A stretch of DNA of 64,000 bases, taken from positions 68,372,712 through 68,436,711 of the forward strand of contig CM056581.1 in assembly GCA_029721435.1 (NCBI GenBank), written 5' to 3'. The notes under the pieces were generated by a model. That model did no database searches. It worked only from the letters and a program-made list of their open reading frames with translations, and was not told the origin of the DNA. This stretch comes from Gymnothorax reevesii (Eukaryota > Chordata > Actinopteri > Anguilliformes > Muraenidae). Made by a program: the position numbers and the translations under genes. Shown piece by piece: positions 46,534 through 57,230 of this stretch. How positions within the stretch are numbered: the stretch's first letter is position 1; every line of letters begins with the position of its first letter.

Positions 46534-49015
46534 ATATCATGTTCCGGGTGGTTGCTAAGGCATTGCTTGGCGGTTGCTATGGTGTTTTGGGTGGTTGCTA
46601 GGGCCTTGCTAGGCAGTTGGTATGGTGTTCTGGGAGGTTGCTAGGGCTTTGCTAGGCAGTTGCTTTGGTGTTCTGGGTGGTTGCTAGGCGGTTGCGATGG
46701 TGTTTTGGATGGTTGCTAGGGCGTTGCTAAGCGGTTGCTATGGTGTTCTGGGCTGTTGCTAGGGCGTTGCTAGGCAGTTGCTATGGTGTTCTGGGTGGTT
46801 GCTAGGGTGTTGCTAGGCGGTTGCTATGGTGTTCTGGGTGGTTGCTAGGGCATTGCTAGGCAGTTGCTATGGTGTTCTGGGTGGTTGCTAGGGCGTTGCT
46901 AGGCGGTTGCCATGGTGTTCTGGGTGGTTGCTAGGCATTTGCTATGGTGTTCTGGGTGGTTGCCAGGGTGTTGCTAGGCAGTTGCTATGGTGTTGTGGGT
47001 GGTTGCTAGGGCGTTGCAAGGCGGGTGCGATGGTGTTGTGGGTGGTAGCTCGGCGGTTGCAATGGTGTTCTGGGTGGTTGCTAGGTCGTTGCTTGGCAGT
47101 TGCTATGGTGTTCTGATGGTTGCTAGGCGGTTGCTATGGTGTTCTGGGTGGTTGCTAGGGCGTTGCTAGGCGGTTGCTATGGTGTTCTGGGTGGTTGCTA
47201 GGGCGTTGCTAGGCAGTTGCTATGGTGTTCTGGGTGGTTGCTTGGGCGTTGCTATGGTGTTCTGGGTGGTAGCTAGGCGGTTGCTATTGTGTTCTGGGTA
47301 GTTGCTAGGCGGTTGCTATGGTGTTCTGGGTGGTTGCTAGGGCATTGCTAGGCAGTTGCTATGGTGTTCTGATGGTTGCTAGGGTGTTCTGGGTGGTTGC
47401 TAGGGCGTTGCTAGGCAGTTCGTATGGTGTTCTGGGTGGTTGCTAGGGCGCTGCTATGGTGTTCTGGGTGGTAGCTAGGCGGTTGCTATTGTGTTCTGGG
47501 TGGTTGCTCGGCAGTTGCTATGGTGTTCTGGGTGGTTGCTAGGGCGTTGCTAGGCAGTTGCTATGGTGTGCTGGGTGGTTGCTAGGCGGTAGCTATGGTG
47601 TTCTGGGTGGTTGCTAGGGCATTGCTAGGCGGTTGCTATGGTGTTCTGGGTGGTTGCTAGGGCCTTGCTAGGCGGTTGCTATGGTGTTCTGGGAGGTTGC
47701 TAGGGCATTGCTAGGCTGTTGCTATGGTGTTCTGGGTGGTTGCTAGGGCGTTGCTAGGCGGTTGCTATGGTGTTCTGGGTGGTTGTTAGGGTGTTGCTAG
47801 GCAGTTGCTATGGTGTTCTGGGTGGTTGCTTGACGGTTGCTATGGTGTTCTGGGTGGTTGCTAGGGAGTGCTAGGCAGTTGCTATGGTGTTCTGGGTGGT
47901 TGCTAGGCGGTTGCTATGGTGTTCTGGGTGGTTGCTAGGCGGTTGCTATGGTGTTCTGGGTGGTTGCAAGGGGGTTGCTATGGTGTTCTGGGTGGGTGCT
48001 AGGGCGTTGCTAGGCAGTTGCTATGGTGTTCTGGGTGGTTGCTAGGCGGTTGCTATGGTGTTCTGGGTGGTTGCTAAGGCGTTGCTAGGCGATTCCTATG
48101 GTGTTCTGTGTGGTTGCTAGGGCGTTGCTAGGCAGTTGCTATGGTGTTCTGGGTGGTTGCTAGGCGGTTGCTAAGGTGTTCTTGGTGGTTGCTTGGGCGT
48201 TGCTAGGCAGTTGCTATGGTGTTTTGGGTGGTTGCTGGGCGGTTGCTATGGTGTTCTGGGTGGTTGCTAGGGCATTGCTAGGCAGTTGCTATGGTGTTCT
48301 GGGTGGTTGCTAGGCGATTGCTATGGTGTTCTGGGTGGTTGCTAGGCAGTTGCTATGGTGTTTTGGGTGGTTGCTAGACGGTTGCTATGGTGTTCTGGGT
48401 GGTTGCTAGGGCGTTGCTAGGCAGTTGCTTTGGTGTTCTTGGTGGTTGTGAGGGCGTTGTTAGGCGGTTGCCATGGTGTTCTGGGTGGTTGCTAGGGCGT
48501 TGCTAGGCAGTTGCTATGGTGTTTTGGGTGGTTGCTGGGCGGTTGCTATGGTGTTCTGGGGGGTTGCTAGGGCATTGCTAGGCAGTTGCTATGGTGGTCT
48601 GGGTGGTTGCTAGGCGATTGCTATGGTGTTCTGGGTGGTTGCTAGGCAGTTGCTATGGTGTTTTGGGTGGTTGCTAGACGGTTGCTATGGTGTTCTGGGT
48701 GGTTGCTAGGGCGTTGCTAGGCAGTTGCTTTGGTGTTCTTGGTGGTTGTGAGGGCGTTGTTAGGCGGTTGCCATGGTGTTCTGGGTGGTTGCTAGGGCGT
48801 TGCTAGGCAGTTGCTTTGGTGTTCTGAGTGGTTGCTTGGCGGTCGCTATGGTGTTCTGGGTGGTTGCTAGGGCGTTGCTTCGCAGTTGCTATAGTGTTCT
48901 GGGTGGTTGCTAGGCAGTTGCTATGGTGTTTTGGGTGGTTGGGAGGCGGTTGCTTTGGTGTTCTGAATATTTGCTTGGGCATTGCTCGACAGTTGCTATG
49001 TTGTTCTTGTTGTTG
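46534..49015 (+). repeat. Array 11
   Basis: Class IV start (GGTTGCTAAGGCATTGCTTGGCGG). Near the end it contains a 300-bp tandem duplication (listed separately). The last units before 49015 are strongly mutated (GAATATTTGCTTGGG). Confidence 0.88.
48200..48810 (+). repeat. 300-bp tandem duplication in array 11
   Basis: GTTGTGAGGGCGTTGTTAGG occurs at about 48445 and 48745, and the preceding markers (GCTGGGCGG, GGCGATTGC, GCTAGACGG, GCAGTTGCTTTGG) repeat in order at +300. A few differences are visible (GGGGGTT, GGTGGTCTGG in the second copy). Confidence 0.88.
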
Positions 49016-49105
49016 CTCGGGCGTTGATGTGTCTTGTTTGGGGATCGAGTGAAAACTGGGAGAAGTAGTGAACCGAACGATTACGAAATTATTTGGAATA
49101 TTAAC
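49016..49105 (+). repeat. Spacer 11, truncated module B
   Basis: Only the end of module B is left (GGGGATCGAGTGAAAACTGG ... GTAGTGAACCGAACGATTACG). Module A and most of B are gone. Confidence 0.75.
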
Positions 49106-49670
49106 AAGGAAGGAAGGAGGGAAAGAAGGAACTAATGAGGGAAGTAAGGAAAGAAGGAATATAGGAAAAAAAGAAGGAAATCAAAGGAAGGCAGGAAAGA
49201 ACAAAGGAAAGAAGGCGAGGATGGATGGAAAGAAACAGAGGAATGAAGGAAAGAAGGAAGTAAAGAAGGAAGGAAAGGAAGAAGGGAAGAAGAGGGATTT
49301 AAGTAAAGATAGAAGGAAGGAAGGAAGGAAGAAGAAATGAAAAACAGAAGGAAAGAGAGAAAGAAGGAAAGAAAAAGTAAAGAAAGGAAGAGGGAAGGAA
49401 AGAGAGGGAAAGCAGAAAGAAGAAAGGAAGAAAGATAAGAAGGATATGAAGGAATGAAAGAAGGCATGATGGAAGGAAAGAAAAACTAAGGGAGGTAGGA
49501 AAGAAAATTGGGTGGGAGGAAGAATGGGAGGAAGGATGAAAGGCAGGATAGAAGGAAGTAAAGTAGGAAAGAACAAATAAAGGAAGGAAAGAACGAAGGA
49601 AAGAAATAGGAGGGAAAAAGAAAGAAGGAATGACAGAAAATAGAAGGAAGGAAAGCAGTAAGGAAGCTGT
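49106..49670 (+). repeat. AAGG/GAAA-rich purine microsatellite, about 560 bp
   Basis: Almost pure purine on the top strand, based on AAGG/GAAAG repeats with many interruptions. Frames in it are Lys/Glu/Arg-rich (or Ser/Phe/Leu/Pro-rich on the other strand) and not credible genes. Such tracts can form triplex DNA and stall polymerases. Confidence 0.92.
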
Positions 49671-49961
49671 CGTCTCAAGAGAGCCAGATTGTAGTCTTAC
49701 AGCCTGAGAAACTGACAGTTACAGCAGGAGGTCAGAACACCTAGCACAAGATTCCATTTGCTCAATGGCCCTATTGTGATGTCATAATGCCAATGTTAAG
49801 TCTATGGGGGGAAAAATGTATAGTTTATTATTAATAACTCAAAAAGTATAAAAGTTACAAAGATGAAAAATACATTGCACAGGTGTCCTAAGTAAGACCT
49901 ACGCAACGCAGTTTGAATGAAGTTTCTACGATAAATGGTTGAGGCCGCATTAAGTGTGTTA

Positions 49962-49994
<33 letters not shown>

Positions 49995-50040
49995 GAAGAA
50001 GAAGACCAGGATAACAATAGTGAGCATTTTCAATGCACAC
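49671..50040. other. Unique insert in spacer 11
   Basis: A sequence not seen in any other spacer: CTGTCGTCTCAAGAGAGCC ..., then AAGTCTATGGGGGG and TATAAAAGTTACAAAGATGAA. It ends in an AAT/AAG trinucleotide run (49962-50004). It resembles dispersed fish repeats but I cannot name it. No gene. Confidence 0.5.
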
Positions 50041-50145
50041 TAATAATAACTAGAAAATTCCAGCAGAAATTTTGAATGTGCCTGCTGCTCTAGGAGTACA
50101 GTGTTGGAGATGGTTGCCAGCGTTCTGGTATGCAATAGATATCAT
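50041..50145 (+). repeat. Spacer 11, module D
   Basis: Complete module D (AACTAGAAAATTCC ... TGCAATAGATATCATG). CTCTAGGAGTACAG replaces the usual CTCTACGAGTACAG. Confidence 0.85.
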
Positions 50146-52590
50146 GTTCTGGGTGGTTGGTAGGGCGTTGCTAGACTGTTGTTATGGTGTTCTGGGAGGT
50201 TGCTAGGGCATTGCTAGGTGGTTGCTACGGTCTTCTGGGTGGTTGCTATGGCGTTGCTAGGCAGTTGCTGTGGTGTTCTGGGTGGTTGTTAGGGCATTGC
50301 TAGGCAGTTGCTATGGTGTTCTGAGTGGTTGCTAGGGCGTTGCTAGGCAGTTGCTATGGTGTTCTCGGTGGTTGCTAGGGCATTGCTAGGCAGTTGCTAT
50401 GGTGTTCTGGGGGGTTGCTAGGCGGTTGCTATGGTGTTCCGGGTGGTTGCTAGGCGGTTGCAATGGTGTTTATGGTGGTTGCTAGGGCATTGCAAAGCGG
50501 TTGCTATGGTGTTCTGGGTGGTTGCTAGGGCGTTGCTAGGCAGTTGCTATGGTGTTCTGGGTGGTTGCTAGGGCGTTGCTAGGCGGTTGCTATGGTGTTC
50601 TGGGTGGTTGCTAGGCGGTTGCTATGGTGTTCTGGGTGGTTGCCAGGGCGTTGCTAGGCAGTTGCTATGGTGTTCTAAGTGGTTGTTAGGGCGTTGCTAG
50701 GCAGTTGCTATGGTGTTCTGGGTGGTTGCTAGGCGGTTGCTATGGTGTTCTGGGTCGTTGCTAGGACGTTGCTGGGCGGTTGCTATGGTGTTCTGGGTGG
50801 TTGCTAGGGCGTTGCTATGGTGTTTTAAGTGGTTGCTAGGGCGTTGCTAAGCGGTTGCTATGGTGTTCTGGGTCGTTGCAAGGACGTTGCTGGGCGGTTG
50901 CTTTGGTGTTCTGGGTGGTTGCTAGGGCGTTGCTAGGGGGTTGCTATGGTGTTCTGGGTGGTTGCTAGGCGGTTGCTTTGGTGTTCTGAGTGGTGGCTAG
51001 GGCGTTGCGAGGCGGTTGCTATGGTGTTCTGGGTGGCTGCTAGGGCGTTGCTCGGCGGTTGCTATGGTGTTCTGGGTGGTTGCTAGGCGGTTGCTATGGT
51101 GTTCTAAGTGGTTGCTAGGGCGTTGCTAGGCAGTTGCTATGGTGTTCTGGGTGGTTGCTCTGCGGTTGCTATGGTGTTCTGGGTGGTTGCTAGGCGGTTG
51201 CTATGGTGTTCTGGGTGGTTGCTAGGGCGTTGCTAGGCGGTTGCTATGGTGTTCTGGGTGGTTGCTAGGCGGTTGCTATGGTGTTCTGAGTGGTGGCTAG
51301 GGCGTTGCGAGGCAGTTGCTATGTTGTTCTGGGTGGTTGCTAGGGCGTTGCTCGGCGGTTGCTATGGTGTTCTGGGTGGTTGCTAGGCGGTTGCTATGGT
51401 GTCCGGGGTGGTTGCTAGGGCGTTGCTAGGCGGTTGCTATGGTGTTCTGGGTGGTTGCTAAGCGGTTGCTATGGTGTTCTAAGTGGTTGCTAGGGCGTTG
51501 CTAGGCAGTTGCTATGGTGTCCTGGGTGGTTGCTAGGTGGTTGCTATGGTGTTCTGGGTGGTTGCTAGGGCGTTGCTAGGCGGGTGCTATGGTGTTCTGG
51601 GTGGGTGCTAGGCGGTTGCTATGGTGTTCTGGGTGGTTGCTAGGGCGTTGCTGGGCGGTTGCTATGGTGTTCTGGGTGGTTGCTAGGCGATTGCTATGGT
51701 GTTCTGGGTGGTTGCTAGGGCGTTGCTAGGCAGTTGCTATGGTGTTCTGGGTGGTTGCTAGGGCGTTGCTAGGTGGTTGCTATGGTGTTCTGGGTGGTTG
51801 CTAAACGGTTGCTATGGTGTTCTTGGTCGTCGCTAGGGTGTTGCTAGGCGGTTGCTATGGTGTTCTGGGTGGTTGCTAGGCGGTTGCTATGGTGTTCAGG
51901 GTGGTTGCTAGGGCATTGCTAGGCGGTTGCTATGGGGTTCTGGGTGGTTGCTAGGGCCTTGCTAGGTGGTTGCTATGGTGTTCTGGGTGGTTGCTAGGCA
52001 GTTGCTATGGTGTTCTGGGTGGTTGCTAGGGCGTTGCTAGGCGGTTGCTATGGTGTTCTGGGGGTTTCAAGGGCATTGCCAGGTGGTTGCTACTGTCTTC
52101 TGGGTGGTTGCAAGGCAGTTGCTATGGTGTTCTGGGTGGTTGCTAGGGCGTTGCTAGGTGGTTGCTATGGTGTTCTGGGTGGTTGCTAGGGCGTTGCTAG
52201 GCGGTTGCTATGGTGTTCTGGGTGGTTGCTAGGGCGTTGCGAGGCAGTTGCTATGGTGTTCTGGGTGGTTGCTAGGGCGTTGCTAGGCAGTTGCTATTGT
52301 GTTCTGGGTGGTTGCTAGGCGGTTGCTATGGTGTTCTGGGTTGTTGCTAAGGCATTGCTAGGCGGTTGCTTTGGTGTTCTGGGTGGTTGCTAGGGCATTG
52401 CTAGGCAGTTGCTATGGTGTTCTGGGTGGTTGCTAGGCAGTTGCTTTGGTGTTCTGGGTGGTTGCTAGGGCGTTGCCAGGCAGTTGCTATGGTGTTCTGG
52501 GTGGTTGCTAGGCTGTTGCAAGGCAGTTGCTGTAGTGTTTGGGGTGGTTGCTAGGGCGTTGCTAGGGAGTTGCTATGGTGTTCTGGGTGG
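50146..52590 (+). repeat. Array 12
   Basis: Class I start. The GTTGCTAGGACGTTGCTGGGCGG and GTTTTAAGTGG variants link it to 38.0-38.2 and 39.5-39.6 kb in array 7. Confidence 0.88.
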
Positions 52591-53125
52591 TTGCTATGGT
52601 TTTCCTAATGTTGTTTGGGCATGCTTCTCTTTGTTTGAGAGCTGGAAAAGAGTTTCTACGTGAGTGTATGAGTTCAAGGCGAGAGGGTGAAAATGAGAGC
52701 GATTTTCTCATTGACTTCCATTATAACAAGGTTTCAGAGGTCCATGTTTTATGGGAATTGTGGGAAATCTGTAAGTCGGATCGCTGAATAAAGTCATAGC
52801 ACATTCCTCACAAGCGAGCCGCACGTTTTGAAGTGTAATTCGTGGGGATCGGGTGAAAATTGTGGGAGAAGTAGCGAACCGCGCGATTTTGGAAGACCGA
52901 TTTTCTCATTGACTTCCATTATAACGAGGTTTCAGGGGTCCATGTTTTTTGGGAATTGTGGGAAATCTGTCAGTCGGATCGCTGAGTAAAGTCATAGCAC
53001 ACTCCTCACAAGCGAGCCGCACGTTTTGACGTGTAATGTGTCGGGATCAGTTGAAAATTGTGGGAGAAGAAGCGAACCGAGCGATTTCAGAAGAACTTGG
53101 AATTATAATAATAATAATAATAATA
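52591..53125 (+). repeat. Spacer 12 (A, B, B, no D)
   Basis: Ends in an ATA run and returns directly to array sequence (TAATAATAGGGCGTTGC), so modules C/D are missing. This join within the trinucleotide run suggests recombination there. Confidence 0.85.
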
Positions 53126-55785
53126 GGGCGTTGCTAGGCGGTTGCTATGGTGTTCTGGGTGGTTGCTAGGCAGTTGCTATGGTGTTCTGGGTGGTTGCTA
53201 GGTGGTTACTATGGTGATCTGGGTGGTTGCTAGGCGGTTGCTATGGTGTTCTGGGTGGTTGCTAGGGCGTTGCTAGGCAGTGCTATGGTGTTCTGGGTGG
53301 TTGCTAGGGCATTGCTAGGCAGTTGCTATGGTGTTCTGGGTGGTTGCTAGGCGGTTGCTATGGTGTTCTGGGTGGTTGCTAGGCGGTTGCTATGGTGTTC
53401 TAAGTGGTTGCTAGGGGGTTGCTAGGCGGTGCTATGGTGTTCTGGGTGGTTGCTGGGGGGTTGCTATGGTGTTCTAAGTGGCTGCTAGGGCGTTGCTAGG
53501 CGGTTGCTATGGTGTTCTGGGTGGTTGCTAGGGCATTGCTAGGCAGTTGCTATGGTGTTCTGGGTGGTTGCTAGGCGGTTGCTATGGTGTTCTAAGTGGT
53601 TGCTAGGGCTTTGCTAGGCAGTTGCTATGGTGTTCTGGGTGGTTGTTAGGCGGTTGCTATGGTGTTCTGGGTCATTACTAAGGCGTTGCAAGGCGGTTGC
53701 TATGGTGTTCTGGGTGGTTGCTAGGGCGTTGCTATGGTGTTCTGGGTGGTTGCTAGGGCGTTACTAGGCGGTTGCTATGGTGTACTGGGTGGTTGCTCGG
53801 GCGTTGCTAGGCGGTTGCTATGGTGTTCTGGGTGGTTGCTAGGCAGTTGCTATGGTGTTCTTGGTCGTTGCTGGGGCGTTGCTAGGCGGTTGCAATGGTG
53901 TTTTGAGTGGTTGCTAGGGCATTGCTAGGCAGTTGCTATGGTGTTCTGGGTGGTTGCTAGGGCGTTGCTAGGCGGTTGCTATGGTGTTCTGGGTGGTTGC
54001 TAGGGCGTTGCTATGGTTTTCTGGGTGGTTGCTAGGGCGTTGCTAGGCGGTTGCTATGGTGTACTAAGTGGTTGTTAGGGCGTTGCTAGGCGGTTGCTAT
54101 GGTGTTCTGAGTGGTTGCTAGGCAGTTGCTATGGTGTTCTTGGTGGTTGCTAGGGCGTTGCTAGGCGGTTGCTATGGTGTTCTGGGTGGTTGCCAGGGCG
54201 TTGCTTTGGTGTTCTGGGTGGTTGCTAGGGCGTTGCTAGGCAGTTGCTATGGTGTTCTGGGTGGTTGCTAGGGCGTTGCTAGGCGGATGCTATGGTGTTT
54301 TGAGTGGTTGCTAGGGCATTGCTAGGCAGTTGCTATGGTGTTCTGGGTGGTTGCTAGGGCGTTGCTAGGCAGTTGCTATGGTGTTCTGGGTGGTTGCTAG
54401 GGCGTTGCTATGGTTTTCTGGGTGGTTGCTAGGGCGTTGCTAGGCGGTTGCTATGGTGTACTAAGTGGTTGTTAGGGTGTTGCTAGGCGGTTGCTATGGT
54501 GTTCTGAGTGGTTGCTAGGCAGTTGCTATGGTTTTCTTGGTCGTTGCTAGGGCGGTGCTAGGCGGGTGCTATGGTGTTCTGGGTGGTTGCTAGGGCGTTG
54601 CTTTGGTGTTCTGGGTGGTTGCTAGGGCGTTGCTAGGCAGTTGCTATGGTGTTCTGGGTGGTTGCTAGGGCGTTGCTAGGCGGATGCTATGGTGTTCTGG
54701 GTGGTTACTAGGCGGTTGCTTTGGTGTTCTGGGTGGTTGCTAGGGCGTTGCTAGGTGGTTGCTATGGTTTTCTGGGTGGTTGCTAGGGCGTTGTTAGGCG
54801 GTTGCTATGGTGTTCTGGGTGGTTTCTAGGGCGTTGCTAGGCGGTTGCTATGGTGTTTTGGGTGGTTGCGAGGGCGTTGCTAGGCGGTTGCTATGGTGTT
54901 CTGGGTGGTTGCTAGGCGGTTGCTATGGTGTTCCAGGTCGTTGCTATGGCGTTGCAAGGCGGTTGCTATGGTGTTCTTGGTGGTTGCTAGGGCGTTGCAA
55001 TGTTGTTCTGGGTGGTTGCTAGGCGGTTGCTATGGTGTTCTGGGTGGTTGCCAGGGCATTGCTAGGCAGTTGCTACGGTGTTCTAGGTGGTTGTTAGGGC
55101 GTTGCTAGGCAGTTGCTATGGTGTTCTGGGTGGTTGCTAGGCGGTTGCTATGGTGTTCTGGGTGGTTGCTAGGGCGTCGCTAAACAGTTGCTATGGTGTT
55201 CTGGGTGGTTGCTGGGCGTTGCGAGGCAGTTGCTATGGTGTTCTTGGTGGTTGCCAGCGCACTGCTAGGCAGTTGCTACGGTGTTCTAGGAGGTTGTTAG
55301 GGCGTGGCTAGGCAGTTGCTATGGTGTTCTGGGTGGTTGCTAGGCAGTTGCTATGGTGTTCTGGGTGGTTGCTAGGGCGTTGATAGGCAGTTGCTATGGT
55401 GTTCTGTGTGTTTGCTGGGCGTTGTGAGGTAGTTGCTATGGTGTTCTGGGTGGCTGCTAGGGCGTTGATAGGCAGTTGCTATTTTGTTCTGGGTGGTTAC
55501 TAGGCGGTTGCTATGGTGTTCTGGGTTGTTGCTAGGGCATTGCTAGGCGGTTGCATTGGTGTTCTGGGTGGTTGCTAGGGCGTTGCTAGGCAGTTGCTAT
55601 GGTGTTCTGGGTGGTTGCTAGGCAGTTGCTATGGTGTTCTGGGTGGTTGCTAGGGCGTTGCTAGGCAATTTCCAGGTGTTCTGGGTGGTTGCTAGGGCGT
55701 TGCAAGGCAGTTGCTGTATTGTTTGGGGTGGTTGCTAGGGGGTTGCTAGGGTGTTGCTATGGTGTTCTGGGTGGTTGCTATGGTG
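53126..55785 (+). repeat. Array 13
   Basis: Contains a repeated sub-block (GCTAGGCGGATGC, GGTGTACTAAGTGG, GCGTTGCTTTGG) at about 54.05-54.3 and 54.45-54.7 kb. From about 54990 it matches array 9. Confidence 0.88.
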
Positions 55786-56458
55786 TTCCTAATGTTGTTT
55801 GGGCATGCTTCTCTGTTTGAGAGCTGGAAAAGAGTTTCTACGTGAGTGTATGAGTTCAAGGCGAGAGGGTGAAGATGAGAGCGATTTTCTCATTGACTTC
55901 CATTATAACAAGGTTTCAGAGGTCCATGTTTTTTGGGAATTGTGGGAAATCTGTAAGTCGGATCGCTGAGTAAAGTCACAGCACACTCCTCACAAGCGAG
56001 CCGCACGTTTTGACGTGTAATTTGTGGGGATCGGGTGAAAATTGTGGGAGAAGTAGCGAACCGCGTGATTTTGGAAGACCGATTTTCTCATTGACTTCCA
56101 TTATAACGAGGTTTCAGGGGTCCATGTTTTTTGGGAATTGTGGGAAAACTGTCAGTCGGATCGCTGAGTAAAGTCATGGCACACTCCTCACAAGCGAGCC
56201 GCACGTTTTGACGTGTAATGTGTCGGGATCGGTTGAAAATTGTGGGAGAAGAAGCGAACCGAGCGATTTCGGAAGAACTTGGAATAATAATAATAATAAT
56301 AATAATAAAGAAGTATGCAGGATTTTAATATGTGTCTGCATTGCTGCAGGCACATAATAATAACTAGAAAATTCCAGCAGAAATTTTGAATGTGCCTGCT
56401 GCTCTTCGAGTACAGTGTTGGAGATGGTTGCCAGCATTCTGGTATGCAGTAGATATCA
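55786..56458 (+). repeat. Spacer 13 (A, B, B, C, D)
   Basis: Copy of spacer 9. It lacks TTTGT in module A (CTTCTCTGTTTGAG), as does spacer 16. Confidence 0.88.
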
Positions 56459-56620
56459 TGTTTTGGGTGGTTGCTAGGGCGTTGCAAGGCAGTTGCTTTG
56501 GTGTTCCGGGTGGTTGCTAGTCGGTTGCTATGGTGTTCTGGGCGGTTGCTAGGGCGTTGCTAGGCTGTTATTATGGTGTTCTGGGTGGTTGCTAGGGCGT
56601 TCTGGGTGGTTGCTATGGTG
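56459..56620 (+). repeat. Array 14 (short)
   Basis: Copy of array 10, apparently identical by eye. Confidence 0.85.
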
Positions 56621-57230
56621 TTCGTAATGTTGTTTGGGGATTGCTTGTCTTTGTTTGAGAGTTGGAAAAGAGTTTCTGTGCGAGTGTATGAGTTCAAGGC
56701 GTGAGGGTGAAGATGCGAGCGATTTTCTCATTGACTTCCATTATAACGAGATTTCAGAGGTCCATGTTTTTTGGGAATTGTGGGAAATCTGTCAGTCGGA
56801 TCGCTGAATAAAGTCAAAGCACACTCCTCACAAGCGAGCCGCATGTTTTGACGTGTAATTAGTGGCGATCGGGTGAAAATTGTGGGAGATGTAGCGAACC
56901 GTGCAATTTCGGAAGACCAATTTTCCCATTGACTTCCATTATAACGAGGTTTCAGGGGTCCATGTTTTTTGGGAATTGTGGGAAATCTGTCAGTCGGATC
57001 ACTGAGTAAAGTCATAACACACTCCTCACAAGCGAGCCGCACGTTTTGACGTGTAATGTGTCGGGATCGGTTGAAAATTGTGGGAGAAGAAGCGAACCGT
57101 GCGATTTCGGAAGAACTTGGAATAATAATAATAATAATAACTAGAAAATTCCAGCTGAAATTTTGAATGTGCCTGCTGCTCTACGAGGACAGCTTTGGAG
57201 GTGGTTGTCAGCGTTCTGGCACGCAGTTGA
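56621..57230 (+). repeat. Spacer 14 (A, B, B, D)
   Basis: Copy of spacer 10. A visible difference is GAGGACAGCTTTGG in module D, where spacer 10 has GAGTACAGCGTTGG. Confidence 0.88.

Noticed and set aside
49068..49678. Lys/Glu-rich plus frame and Ser/Phe/Leu-rich minus frames
   Set aside because: Direct translations of the AAGG-type purine tract.
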